DNA of 14,120 nt. Source: JBHHZI01 sp046757965. Lineage in GTDB: Bacteria; Acidobacteriota; Polarisedimenticolia; SMYD01. Below the pieces are notes generated by a model. That model was not told the origin of the DNA, searched no databases, and saw only the letters and a program-made list of their open reading frames with translations. Below, one piece after another: positions 1 to 7,267 of this stretch. Each line of letters begins with the position of its first letter. The first letter of the stretch is position 1. Both the position numbers and the translations under genes were made by a program. The stretch covers positions 1-14,120 of the forward strand of contig JBHHZI010000086.1 of NCBI GenBank assembly GCA_046757965.1, given 5' to 3'.

Positions 1-544
1 GGGCGGTGTGCAACCGGGCCCGGAGATCGTCGGCGAGCAGGTCGCACTTGTTGATGACGATGAGGTCGGCTTCCTCGAGCTGCTTGCGATAGACGTAGAC
101 CACCTTGCGCGAGAAAGACCGCCCGGGTTCCAGACCGAGGATGCGCGCCGCCCGATGCGGGTCGACGAGCACGCTCAGCGGGGCGACGGTGAACCGGTCC
201 CCGTAGATGCGCCGCAGCGGGTAGCTGACGGTGGCGACCAGGTCGGTGCAGCTCCCCACCGGTTCGGCGATGAACACGTCCGGCCGGCTGGCCTCGGTGA
301 GCCGCCCGGCGGCGTCCCTGAGGGAGTTGAACCGGCAACAGAAGCAGCCGCCGGCGATCTCCTCCACGGCAAACCCGCGGCTGCGCAGCACGGTGGTGTC
401 CACCAGGCCGCTCGCCTGGTCGTTGGTGATCAGCCCGACCCGTTGGTCGCCGGCGGTGAGGTGCCGGGCGAGAGCCGCCACCGCCGTGGTCTTGCCTGCG
501 CCCAGGAAGCCGCCGATCATGATGTAGCGGGCCGGCCCGCTCAT
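1..544 (-). CDS. CobW/P47K-type G3E GTPase (COG0523), 3' end outside window
   Basis: This is the first 181 residues of a P-loop GTPase of the CobW/HypB/UreG (G3E) class. The family uses GTP hydrolysis to deliver metals (Zn, Co, Ni, Fe) to target proteins in the cytoplasm. Visible motifs are Walker A GGFLGAGKTT at residues 11-20, the family metal-binding CxCC in GGCFCC (Cys67, Cys69, Cys70), an AEPVGSCTDL segment at about 93-102 where a Walker B-like acidic residue is expected, and the guanine-specificity motif NKCDL at 165-169. The EPVGSC variant matches proteins usually labelled P47K rather than classical CobW. The ATG at 544-542 overlaps the TGA of the GcvH-like gene (ATGA), and only a weak GGGA lies upstream, so translation is probably coupled. 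The C-terminal CobW domain is beyond the edge, so the metal and the client protein cannot be inferred. Family assignment is secure; cobalamin involvement is not supported. Confidence 0.9.
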   Translation of the reverse strand, partial: MSGPARYIMIGGFLGAGKTTAVAALARHLTAGDQRVGLITNDQASGLVDTTVLRSRGFAVEEIAGGCFCCRFNSLRDAAGRLTEASRPDVFIAEPVGSCTDLVATVSYPLRRIYGDRFTVAPLSVLVDPHRAARILGLEPGRSFSRKVVYVYRKQLEEADLIVINKCDLLADDLRARLHTA

Positions 545-1116
545 GACGTCGTTCCCGTCATGCGATCGATGGTCTCATCCAGCCATGCCGCATACCCGGG
601 CGCGTCGCGGCACTCCTGACCCGGTTCCCCCCCGGTCAGATACAGCCAGCCCGCCCCGTAGGGATCGGTCTTCACCACCTCGACCGCATCGACGAGGGCC
701 GGGTTGCCCCCGTGAAAGCAGCCACTCAGCGGGGCGATCAGGTCGGTCACCGCCTTGAACCCCTCCAGCCAGCCGACCACGGACCCGACCTCCACGCTGG
801 CGCCCGGCTCCACCTCGAAGTCGATCTCCACCGGCTCGCCGAGCATGCGCAGGGCGAACTTCGTCAGGCCCACGCGCCACAGACCGGTGTCCTGCCGGCC
901 CAGCCAGAAATGACCCGGTGTGTAGAGCCGGTCGGTGGGAAAGCGCGAGGCGAAGCGCGCCCGGCGGTAGGCCAGAAAGCCACCGGTCATGAGGCGCATC
1001 CGGCGCCATCGACTCGAGGCGCTGGGGTGGTCGTCGCCATCCGTGCCGTTTTCGTCAGGTCCGGAAACCGGATCGCCGGAGGCCGCCGGGCGTTCGCAGG
1101 CGGCCGGCGAGATCAT
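541..1116 (-). CDS. GcvH-like lipoyl-domain protein
   Basis: A 191-residue protein whose residues about 62-162 align by eye with glycine cleavage H protein. GcvH is a small carrier that holds aminomethyl or other groups on a lipoylated lysine. The lipoyl site is LEGFKAVTDLIAPLSG, with candidate Lys121 where GcvH usually reads ESVKA. It is followed by the typical DPYGAGWLYL closing strand (about 151-160). The first 35-40 residues are Pro/Ser/Asp-rich and likely disordered, and a basic stretch (RWRRMRLMTGG) precedes the domain. At 191 residues it is longer than canonical GcvH, which is about 130. The ATG at 1116 overlaps the upstream TGA, and GGGAG lies 9 bases before it; an internal Met40 start is possible but less supported. 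No GcvT or GcvP is visible nearby, so it may be a lipoate carrier in a different, redox or sulfur-related process. Lipoylation is inferred. Confidence 0.82.
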   Translation of the reverse strand: MISPAACERPAASGDPVSGPDENGTDGDDHPSASSRWRRMRLMTGGFLAYRRARFASRFPTDRLYTPGHFWLGRQDTGLWRVGLTKFALRMLGEPVEIDFEVEPGASVEVGSVVGWLEGFKAVTDLIAPLSGCFHGGNPALVDAVEVVKTDPYGAGWLYLTGGEPGQECRDAPGYAAWLDETIDRMTGTTS

Positions 1117-1547
1117 CGATCCGGACTCCCGTGAAGGTCGACATCCTGGTTGCGTGCCGGCAGGTAGGCGCACGCCCCGGCACAGCCGAACCAGCGGCCA
1201 AGGGTGGCGCGATGGCGGCTGATCATCCGATACACGCGCTCGGCGATGCCGATCACACCGGGGATCCAGAGCAGGCCGGCCAGCGGGATCAGCGCCGGCA
1301 GGCGCAGCGCCAGATGTCGAATGGCCCGCGCTCCCCGGTGCACCCCGCCGGTCGGGGTGACGCAGTGGATCGCGGCGCGCAGGGCGCTCTCGTCGAGCTC
1401 GGGAACGAGAGCCCGGGTGGCGGGGGCGGACAGGGGCCGGATGTCGATGACTCCCCGCCAGTCCAGCCAGGTCAACAGCCGCATCTGGAACGTGCACAGA
1501 GGACAGCCGTCGTCATACAGCACCACTTCTCGTGCGTCAGATCCCAC
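1113..1547 (-). CDS. DCC-family (DUF393) thiol-disulfide oxidoreductase-like protein
   Basis: A 144-residue protein of the DCC/DUF393 family, small proteins with a thioredoxin-like fold and a conserved N-terminal D-x-x-C-x-x-C motif. Here it reads YDDGCPLC at residues 11-18 (Cys15 and Cys18), followed by the usual amphipathic helix and IDIRPLSAP strand (about 34-43). A hydrophobic segment, about 82-101, contains PALIPLAGLLWIPG. A second cysteine pair, Cys122 and Cys126 (GCAGAC), sits near the C-terminus. The start is taken as GTG at 1547-1545 because GGGAGA lies 5 bases upstream and the catalytic motif follows directly. It is the first gene of a three-gene overlapping run with the GcvH-like protein and the G3E GTPase, suggesting a thiol-redox role for that unit. 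Substrates of this family are mostly unknown. Confidence 0.85.
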   Translation of the reverse strand: MGSDAREVVLYDDGCPLCTFQMRLLTWLDWRGVIDIRPLSAPATRALVPELDESALRAAIHCVTPTGGVHRGARAIRHLALRLPALIPLAGLLWIPGVIGIAERVYRMISRHRATLGRWFGCAGACAYLPARNQDVDLHGSPDR

Positions 1548-1687
1548 CAGGGTCTCCCGGAGAGCCGGACCGCGGCAGGCGCCGGCACGGCGGGCCTCAC
1601 GAGCCTCGCGCGCACCACTCGCCGATCGACAGAACGGAACGGAACGAGTGTACGGGAAAACCGGACACCCTTCCCGCGTGAACTGGA

Positions 1688-1706
1688 CAATTTACATCAA
1701 TTTACA
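1688..1706. promoter_or_regulatory. AT-rich direct repeat, candidate operator
   Basis: The plus strand reads CAATTTACATCAATTTACA: two perfect 9-base copies of CAATTTACA with a 10-base period, so both copies face the same side of the helix. It is AT-rich in a strongly GC-rich setting, lies just after the stop of the downstream permease gene and about 140 bases upstream of the DCC gene start. Toward that gene there is also a GAACG triplet repeat (1632-1646) and a 6-bp stem CGGGAA/TTCCCG (1653-1658 with 1671-1676). No convincing -35/-10 pair could be placed. The regulator is unknown; an operator for the DCC/GcvH-like/GTPase operon is an inference from spacing and composition. Confidence 0.4.
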
Positions 1707-1716
1707 GGGATCGGCG

Positions 1717-2916
1717 TCAGGAGACCTTCAGGCGCCAGGCGCCGAGGGCGGCGAACACCAGACCGTAGGCGAGCAGGATGGCGATCTGCGGCATCACGTC
1801 CGACAGACCCTTGCCGAAGGAGACGACGGCGTGGAGGCCGTCCATCATCCAGGCCGTGGGGAGGACATGCCCCGCGGTCTGCAGCCAGCGGGGCGTCACC
1901 TCCAGCGGCCACCAGCACCCGCCGAGTCCCGCCATGATCATGCCGGTCAGCCAGCCGACTCCCGAGGCCTGCGCCGGGGTCGACAGGATCGCGCCGAAGA
2001 ACAGTGTGAGTCCCGCGGCACAGACCGAGAACGCCAGCAGCAGGCCGAACAGGGCAGCCGGCGCCTCGCCCCAGTAGAACGTGGCCCCGAACAGGCCGAG
2101 CCGGCCGATGGTCCAGCCAGCGGCGATGAGAATGCCGGCCTGAAGCAGCGCCAGGAAGACGAGACCCACGAGCTTGCCGGCGATGAGCGTGCGGGGCGTG
2201 AGCGCCGAGACCGCCAGGCGGCGGAGCACACCGCTCGCCTTCTCCTGCGTGAGATAGACCGCGCCCGAGATCAGCGTGATCATGATGATGAACTGCGTCA
2301 TCATGCCGGGAATCGATTGACCGAATCCGGAGGGCGGCTCCCGCCCGCTGCCGGCATACGAGGTCTTCACCGTCACGAGCGGCGGCGCACCGCTCAGGCG
2401 CCGGTATTCCGCCAGGAGGTCCGCCTGCAGATCGAGTGGCTGGTCCGCGCCGGCCACCGACTGCATCTGCACCACCGTGCCGAGCAGCTCGATGAGTGCC
2501 CGGAGCACGTGGGTCTCGGCCGCCAGGCCCGCGGTCGAGCTCGCATCGGCCGGCGTTGCCAGGAAGATCGGCACCGGCTCACCGCGGGCCACCGCCTCGT
2601 TGAGACCGGCGGGAATCACCAGGGTCGGATCGCCGCGATCGTCGGCCAGCAGGTCCTCGGAGGTCCTCGGCTCGTGCAACCTGAAATCGGCGCCCTGCAG
2701 GGCGTCGACCAGCGCCCGGGACAGCCAGGTCAGATCCTGGTCGGCGATATTCAGGTCGATGGTCGCATTCGACGGCGCGTCACGCGACCCCCCGGAGACG
2801 CTGCCAAAGAAGATGATGAACGCGATCGGCATGATCACCATCCAGATCAGTGCCGTGCGGTCCTTCAGGGCGAGGCGCAGCTCGTTGGCGCCGAGATGGA
2901 GGATACGGCGGATCAT
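1717..2916 (-). CDS. ABC-2 type exporter permease (second permease)
   Basis: A 399-residue inner-membrane subunit of an ABC-2 (DrrB/YbhR-like) exporter. It has one N-terminal membrane segment (about 22-40, TALIWMVIMPIAFIIFFGS), a large extracytoplasmic domain (about 41-200), and five to six further hydrophobic segments between about 204 and 391. The segment QEKASGVLRRLAVSALTPRT (about 224-243) resembles the conserved cytoplasmic coupling region after the first C-terminal membrane span. The domain order matches its upstream neighbour, so the pair likely arose by duplication and works as a heterodimer with the adjacent ATPase. The ATG at 2916 was chosen because it forms an ATGA overlap with the preceding permease and has GGAGAGG close upstream. 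It is the last gene of the exporter unit. The transported substrate is not readable from the sequence. Confidence 0.88.
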   Translation of the reverse strand: MIRRILHLGANELRLALKDRTALIWMVIMPIAFIIFFGSVSGGSRDAPSNATIDLNIADQDLTWLSRALVDALQGADFRLHEPRTSEDLLADDRGDPTLVIPAGLNEAVARGEPVPIFLATPADASSTAGLAAETHVLRALIELLGTVVQMQSVAGADQPLDLQADLLAEYRRLSGAPPLVTVKTSYAGSGREPPSGFGQSIPGMMTQFIIMITLISGAVYLTQEKASGVLRRLAVSALTPRTLIAGKLVGLVFLALLQAGILIAAGWTIGRLGLFGATFYWGEAPAALFGLLLAFSVCAAGLTLFFGAILSTPAQASGVGWLTGMIMAGLGGCWWPLEVTPRWLQTAGHVLPTAWMMDGLHAVVSFGKGLSDVMPQIAILLAYGLVFAALGAWRLKVS

Positions 2917-4289
2917 GCGGCCTCTCCGGCGGCGAACCGGCGAGCCAGACGGCGGCTCCCGATCGCCACGCCGATCAGGCCGATGGCGGTCAGGACACCG
3001 GCCTCCACCAGCACATCGTCCACGCCACCGCCGCGCACCGTCAGGTCGGTGAGCCCCCGCACACCCCAGTAATTGATGGTGTAGGGGGCCACCCGGCGCA
3101 GAGCGTCGGGCATCTGAGAGATCGGCATGAACGACCCGCCCATGAACGACATCGCCATCACCACCGCCGAATGGGTGGACGAGGCCGCCCGGTCGGTCCG
3201 GACGAATCCGTAGATGAGGGTCGCCAGGCCGGTGGAGGCCACGGCGATGGCCGCCATCTGCAGCAAGGCGCCGGGCAGGCTCACCGACGGCGACACCCAC
3301 CCGAGGGCCAGGCCCACCGCAGCCAGGATGCCCAGGGACGCGGCACAGATCACCAGCGTCGTCAGCACCTTCGAGAAGAGCACCGTGCGCACCCCGGCGG
3401 GCGACGCAAACAGGCGCGCCAGTGTCCCGGCCCGCCGCTCCAGCAGCACGTCGCGCATGCCGTTCTCCCCCAGGAACAGGATGGCCATGAGACTGATCAT
3501 CGGCAGAAACAGGGCGAAGAGGTTGAACCCGCCCCCGGCTTCCTCATCATCCGCCGCGCTCGACGCCTCCGGCCCGAGGCGGGTCGCCACCTCGTCGCTC
3601 GTCTCGCCGGCGCGGGCGGCCAGCAGGGAGGCCAGCGGGACGTCCTCCTCGCTCACCGTCTCGTAGGTGACCACCGGCGGGAACACGTAATGAAGCAAGG
3701 GGCGCAGGCGTCCCGAGACCGCCAGGGTCATGGTGGCCAGGACGTCATCCGCGGGAAAATGGTCCGCGTCATCCACCCCGGAGAACGTGTCATCGATGAG
3801 CCGGAGCGGCTCGCCCAGCACGCGCACACCGCGGTCGAGCGTGACGGCCAGCATGCCGGCCATCTCCTCCACCACCTGGGGCAGGATCGACTGCGCAGGG
3901 TTCTTCACCAGTTCCAGCGTCACCGGCTCCTCGTCGACCAGATGCTCGGTGAATCCCTCCGGGATGATGAGCAGCGCCGACGCCTCGCCATCGTCCATCC
4001 GGCGGCGCCCTTCCTCCTCGGTGGCCACCGCCACCAGCTCGAACTGTTCGTTGAACTCGTCGCTGTTGGAGGCACCTGAGACGAACTGCGACAAGAACTC
4101 CTTGTCCAGATCGACGACCAGGATGCGGATGCGGGGCAGGCCGCTGGCGCCGTCACTGCCCCGGTTTCCGAAGGCCAGACCGAGCATGCCGGCAAACGCC
4201 AGCGGAAAGATGAGCATCACCACCAGGCTCACCGGCGCCCGGAGGCGGCGGGTCAGATCCTTCGCCACCATGTGGGCCAGACGCCCCAT
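2913..4289 (-). CDS. ABC-2 type exporter permease (first permease)
   Basis: A 458-residue ABC-2 permease. The N-terminus has a membrane segment (about 20-40) followed by a large extracytoplasmic domain (about 41-250) that ends in an acidic stretch, SSAADDEE. A membrane domain of about six hydrophobic segments follows (about 255-445). The coupling segment LLERRAGTLARLFASPAGVR (about 282-301) corresponds to that in the second permease. A long external domain between the first and second spans is typical of YhhJ/YbhS/YbhR-like exporters. The ATG at 4289 shares one base with the stop of the ATPase gene (TGATG) and has no clear ribosome binding site of its own, consistent with translational coupling. 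The gene overlaps the second permease by 4 bases. Substrate unknown; drugs, polyketides, lipids or glycolipids are possibilities from the family only. Confidence 0.88.
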   Translation of the reverse strand: MGRLAHMVAKDLTRRLRAPVSLVVMLIFPLAFAGMLGLAFGNRGSDGASGLPRIRILVVDLDKEFLSQFVSGASNSDEFNEQFELVAVATEEEGRRRMDDGEASALLIIPEGFTEHLVDEEPVTLELVKNPAQSILPQVVEEMAGMLAVTLDRGVRVLGEPLRLIDDTFSGVDDADHFPADDVLATMTLAVSGRLRPLLHYVFPPVVTYETVSEEDVPLASLLAARAGETSDEVATRLGPEASSAADDEEAGGGFNLFALFLPMISLMAILFLGENGMRDVLLERRAGTLARLFASPAGVRTVLFSKVLTTLVICAASLGILAAVGLALGWVSPSVSLPGALLQMAAIAVASTGLATLIYGFVRTDRAASSTHSAVVMAMSFMGGSFMPISQMPDALRRVAPYTINYWGVRGLTDLTVRGGGVDDVLVEAGVLTAIGLIGVAIGSRRLARRFAAGEAA

Positions 4290-5215
4290 CAGTCGCGCAG
4301 TTGCCGGCCGGTCAGCTTGATGAAGACCTGCTCGAGGCTCGGTTCCTTGACGAACAGCTCCTCGATGGCGAGCTGCTTGCCGAGCAGTTCCTGCAGAAGG
4401 CGTGGCGCACTGCCGCCGTCACGCACCGAGAGCATGGCCTGCCCGTCCTCGACACCGAGCGGCTGAACATCCGGCCGGCCCTCCAGGACCCGCAACACAT
4501 CCGCGGCTGCAAAGCCGCCCCGGACGGTCACCAGCTCCCCTTCACCCACCAGACGCTTGAGGCCGGCCACCGTGTCCTCGGCGAGGATCCGGCCATGATC
4601 CATGATGGCGATCCGATCGCAGAGTTCCTCCGCCTCCTGCATGTAATGCGTCGTGTAGAGCACCGTGGTGCCGTTCGTCACGACCTGCCGGACGACGTCG
4701 AGGATGTTGATGCGCGCCTGCGGATCGACCCCGATGGTCGGCTCATCCAGCAGCAGCACCCTCGGCTCATGGACCAGGCCCAGGCCGAGGTTGAGCCGGC
4801 GCTTCATGCCGCCGGAGTAAGTCTTGACGGCGTCGGCAGCCCGCTCGGTCAGGCCCACCTGGGAGAGGATCTCATCCACTCGCGCCGCGAGCGCCGACCC
4901 GGAGAGTCCGTACAGCCCACCCCAGAAGCGCAGGTTCTCCCGCGCCGACAGTTCCTCGTAGAGAGCGACGTCCTGGGGCACCACACCCATGACCTTCTTC
5001 ACCTCGGCGGCTTCCGGGCTCATCGGACGGCCGTCGACCTGGACACTGCCCGATGTCGGACTCAGGAGACCTGAGATCACCGAGATGGTCGTGGTCTTGC
5101 CGGCGCCATTGGGGCCGAGCAGGCCGAAGATCTCGCCGGGACGGACCGCGAACGAGATGCCGTCGACGGCCACGGCCTGCCCGTAGTTCTTCCTGAGATT
5201 CTCGACCTGGATCAT
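4289..5215 (-). CDS. ABC exporter ATP-binding protein
   Basis: A 308-residue ATPase that would power the two downstream ABC-2 permeases at the inner membrane. Motifs in order are Walker A GPNGAGKTT (34-42), Q-loop Gln81 in VVPQD, a YSGGM signature (133-137) instead of the commoner LSGGQ, Walker B with its catalytic glutamate in LLLDEPT (154-160), a D-loop at about VDPQ (163-166) and switch His190 in TTH. A roughly 90-residue C-terminal extension ends with EPSLEQVFIKLTG, the hallmark of CcmA/DrrA-type exporter ATPases. The start MIQVENLRK at 5215 was chosen over upstream in-frame options because family homology begins there and a GGGGGAGAG Shine-Dalgarno lies at 5226-5218. The coding end shares a base with the first permease. 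The 81-base gap to the amidohydrolase upstream contains a CCGGCCGGCCGG palindrome (5245-5256) but no clear terminator. Confidence 0.95.
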   Translation of the reverse strand: MIQVENLRKNYGQAVAVDGISFAVRPGEIFGLLGPNGAGKTTTISVISGLLSPTSGSVQVDGRPMSPEAAEVKKVMGVVPQDVALYEELSARENLRFWGGLYGLSGSALAARVDEILSQVGLTERAADAVKTYSGGMKRRLNLGLGLVHEPRVLLLDEPTIGVDPQARINILDVVRQVVTNGTTVLYTTHYMQEAEELCDRIAIMDHGRILAEDTVAGLKRLVGEGELVTVRGGFAAADVLRVLEGRPDVQPLGVEDGQAMLSVRDGGSAPRLLQELLGKQLAIEELFVKEPSLEQVFIKLTGRQLRD

Positions 5216-5296
5216 CGCTCTCCCCCGCCCGGGTGTGCAACGGACCGGCCGGCCGGATGGTTCCGTCGGCCCGCGGGGCGGCACTTGCCCGGCGAT

Positions 5297-6244
5297 TCAC
5301 GCCTTGCCCAGCAGCTCCTCGACGTGCACCAGGACCGATGCCGCCAGAGCCTCGAGATCATAACCTCCCTCCAGGAGAGACAGCACTCGCCCGCCGGCGT
5401 GCTGGCGGGCAAGCGACAGGATGGTCCGCGTCATCTGCCGGTAGCCCGCCTCCGTGACCCGGGTCGCCGACAGCGGGTCTGCCGCATGGGCATCGAACCC
5501 GGCGGAGAGCAGCACCACCTGCGGGGCAAAACGATCCAGCTCGCGCAGCACCGTCTCCTCCAGCACGCGGCGGTAGGCCTCATCGCCGTCTCCAGGCGCC
5601 ATGGGACAGTTCAACGTGGCCCCGAACCCGTCATCCCGACCCCGCTCGTCGGCCCGTCCCGTGCCGGGATACAGCGGCCACTGGTGCAGACTGGCGTAGT
5701 AGACCTGGGGGTCGTCGTCGAAGGCGTGCTGGGTCCCGTTGCCATGATGCACGTCCCAGTCGACGATGGCCACCCGCTCGACGCCGTGATGACGCCTCAG
5801 ATAGGCGGCCGTCACCGCCACGTTGTTGAACAGGCAGAATCCCATCGCCAGGTTGGCCTCGGCGTGGTGACCCGGCGGCCGGCAGGCCACGAACGCGTTG
5901 CGCCACCGCCCGTCCATGAGGCGATCCGCCGCTTCCAGCGCGCCCCCCACCGCCAGCCGCGCCGCCTCGAACGATCCACGCGCAAGAGTCGTGTCGGGTG
6001 AGTCCAGCGATGTCTCGCCGGCGGCCGCCGCGGCGGCGACCCGGCGCACATACGCGGGATCATGCACGGCCTCGATGTCTTCCAGGGCGGCGGGCGCCGG
6101 CTGGTGACGATCCAGGTCGGACATCACGCCGGCGGCCGTAAGCCGCTCCAGGATGGCCGTCACCCGTTCGGGGCGCTCGGGGTGGGACGCACCGGTTTCA
6201 TGCAGCCGGTGGCCGGAATGGTGTACCAGGCCGGTGAACGACAT
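5297..6244 (-). CDS. Histone-deacetylase-family zinc amidohydrolase (AcuC/APAH-like)
   Basis: A 315-residue member of the arginase/deacetylase superfamily, class II HDAC-like. Such enzymes hydrolyse acetyl groups from lysines, polyamines or small amides in the cytoplasm. The catalytic set is complete: HPERPERV near the N-terminus (21-28), the His pair in RPPGHHAE (His126, His127), zinc ligands in DWDVHHGNGT (Asp164, His166), the third ligand Asp251 in SAGFDAHAADPL, and the transition-state Tyr295 in LLEGGYDL. It should therefore be active. The ATG at 6244 fits the family N-terminus, although no clear Shine-Dalgarno precedes it. It begins 28 bases after the LolA-like stop and ends 81 bases before the exporter ATPase start, so it is likely cotranscribed with both. 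The substrate is open: acetylated polyamine, protein lysine or a small molecule. Confidence 0.93.
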   Translation of the reverse strand: MSFTGLVHHSGHRLHETGASHPERPERVTAILERLTAAGVMSDLDRHQPAPAALEDIEAVHDPAYVRRVAAAAAAGETSLDSPDTTLARGSFEAARLAVGGALEAADRLMDGRWRNAFVACRPPGHHAEANLAMGFCLFNNVAVTAAYLRRHHGVERVAIVDWDVHHGNGTQHAFDDDPQVYYASLHQWPLYPGTGRADERGRDDGFGATLNCPMAPGDGDEAYRRVLEETVLRELDRFAPQVVLLSAGFDAHAADPLSATRVTEAGYRQMTRTILSLARQHAGGRVLSLLEGGYDLEALAASVLVHVEELLGKA

Positions 6245-6272
6245 GAGACCCGGACCGGGACGCGACGGGAGT

Positions 6273-7061
6273 TCAGCGCGAGGCGTCGGCGTCGTCCGAG
6301 AAGAGACTGATCTGCTTGCGGATCTCGACACCCTCCGGGACGTCGAGATGAAACGTGCCGTCAGCCAGCTTGTCGTTGATCCGCACATGCTCGAACGTCA
6401 GGTGCGTGGTGTCGCCGTCCGCCTCCTGGTATTCCATCGCCCTCGGCAGGAAGTCATGGTCACCAACCCACAGCAGCACCCTCGACAGGCGCTTCTCGAC
6501 GCGACGCTTGTGGGGAACGAGTACCAGCAGATAGGTATCCGACCCCGGCTCGTCCTCACCGAGATGGATGTCGTAGTACGACATCAACTCCTCGGATGTC
6601 TGGCCGAGACCGAACACCTTGAACAGACGATGGGTGTAGGCCGCTCGCAGATCCTTCTTCTCGAGCGTCTTCTCGGCCGGCAGATACTGCATGAGGGTAT
6701 TGTCACTGATGAGGAAGACGCGCCGGTCGGGGGAGAGATACTCCCATTTTGCCCGGTCGGGATTCTCGTAGTAGAAACGCCCGGTCGACTCGATGGGGTC
6801 GACCAGCATCGACAGCTCCTTGCGCTCGGCGAAATCGGCCTGCAGCGTCCGGATGTCGCGCTGGGCCTCGTCGAAGCGTTCCAGGATGGTGTGGAGTCGC
6901 TCCTCCTTCGCCGCCTCGGGAACGTTGATGTCGGCCGCCGTGGAAGCGATCACCGGCGGGGAGGCCGGTCCGGCGCCCAGGCTGGCCACGGCCGGCACGA
7001 GGGCGACGACGGCCACGGCGGCGAGACGACAGCGGCGGGCGGTCAGGCAGGAACGGCTCAA
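6273..7061 (-). CDS. LolA-like outer-membrane lipoprotein carrier, TTG start
   Basis: A 262-residue exported protein of the LolA family, periplasmic chaperones that carry lipoproteins or related lipids from the inner to the outer membrane. The N-terminus has basic residues and a hydrophobic core (RRCRLAAVAVVALVPAVASLGA, about 9-30), a signal peptide. The mature part matches LolA by eye: QRDIRTLQADFAERKELSML (about 67-86), GRFYYENPDRAKWEYLSPDRRVFLISDNTLMQYLPAEK (about 94-131), a lower-conservation middle, and a late strand pair ending TFHLDVPEGVEI. The TTG at 7061-7059 was chosen because GGGAGAAG lies just upstream, a signal peptide follows, and a promoter sits about 40 bases further up. An in-frame ATG at 7253 would place an implausible tail before the signal peptide and start upstream of the promoter. 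It is longer than typical LolA (about 200 residues) and could be a LolA-like carrier of another lipid. Confidence 0.85.
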   Translation of the reverse strand: MSRSCLTARRCRLAAVAVVALVPAVASLGAGPASPPVIASTAADINVPEAAKEERLHTILERFDEAQRDIRTLQADFAERKELSMLVDPIESTGRFYYENPDRAKWEYLSPDRRVFLISDNTLMQYLPAEKTLEKKDLRAAYTHRLFKVFGLGQTSEELMSYYDIHLGEDEPGSDTYLLVLVPHKRRVEKRLSRVLLWVGDHDFLPRAMEYQEADGDTTHLTFEHVRINDKLADGTFHLDVPEGVEIRKQISLFSDDADASR

Positions 7062-7067
7062 GAGCGA

Positions 7068-7075
7068 CTTCTCCC
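7068..7075 (-). promoter_or_regulatory. Ribosome binding site deciding the TTG start of the LolA-like gene
   Basis: On the minus strand GGGAGAAG ends 6 bases before TTG at 7061. No ATG or GTG in frame near the signal peptide has a comparable site, so this supports the rare TTG start. Confidence 0.6.
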
Positions 7076-7108
7076 GGATGGAGGGCGGGCGGCCTCGTGG
7101 TGACCGGG

Positions 7109-7138
7109 ATGCTACGCCATCGGCCCGTGGCCTGGCAA
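7109..7138 (-). promoter_or_regulatory. Sigma70-like promoter for the LolA-like gene and downstream minus-strand genes
   Basis: Minus-strand TTGCCA (7138-7133) matches the -35 consensus at 5 of 6 bases. An 18-base spacer separates it from TAGCAT (7114-7109), a 4 of 6 match to the -10. Transcription would begin near 7102, giving a leader of about 40 bases that contains the GGGAGAAG site before TTG at 7061. The position fits a divergent intergenic region of 224 bases. Confidence 0.5.
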
Positions 7139-7178
7139 GTCGCCCCGGTGAAAACGTCGCACGGGATCCGGGCAGTCG

Positions 7179-7187
7179 TGGTAGGAT
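7179..7187 (+). promoter_or_regulatory. Possible extended -10 promoter for the M49 peptidase gene
   Basis: Plus-strand TGGTAGGAT fits an extended -10 (TG-N-TAGGAT), with TAGGAT at 7182-7187. No good -35 hexamer is seen 16-18 bases upstream, so it would depend on the TG extension. It would give a leader of about 90 bases before the GTG at 7286. Confidence 0.3.
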
Positions 7188-7267
7188 GGGGCCTTCGACG
7201 AGATCACTCAGACCGGCGTGCCGTGCGGTGGACGGGACGCCATACGCCGTCATCCCGGACCCTGGCG

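Noticed and set aside
1204..3072. Plus-strand open frame of 622 residues
   Set aside because: It lies antisense to the DCC gene and the second permease, both with recognisable domains and clean overlaps. Its product is Arg/Gly/Gln-rich with no domain; long spurious frames are expected at this GC content.
2850..4079. Plus-strand open frame of 409 residues rich in His, Arg and Gln
   Set aside because: Antisense shadow of the two permease genes; composition is an artefact of reading GC-rich codons backwards.
5245..5256. Palindrome CCGGCCGGCCGG between the deacetylase and the ATPase genes
   Set aside because: Short GC-only palindromes are common by chance at this base composition, and it lacks a loop or T-run needed for a terminator.
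7059..7253. ATG at 7253 as start of the LolA-like gene
   Set aside because: It would add about 64 poorly structured residues before a clear signal peptide and lies upstream of the best promoter; TTG at 7061 with GGGAGAAG fits better.
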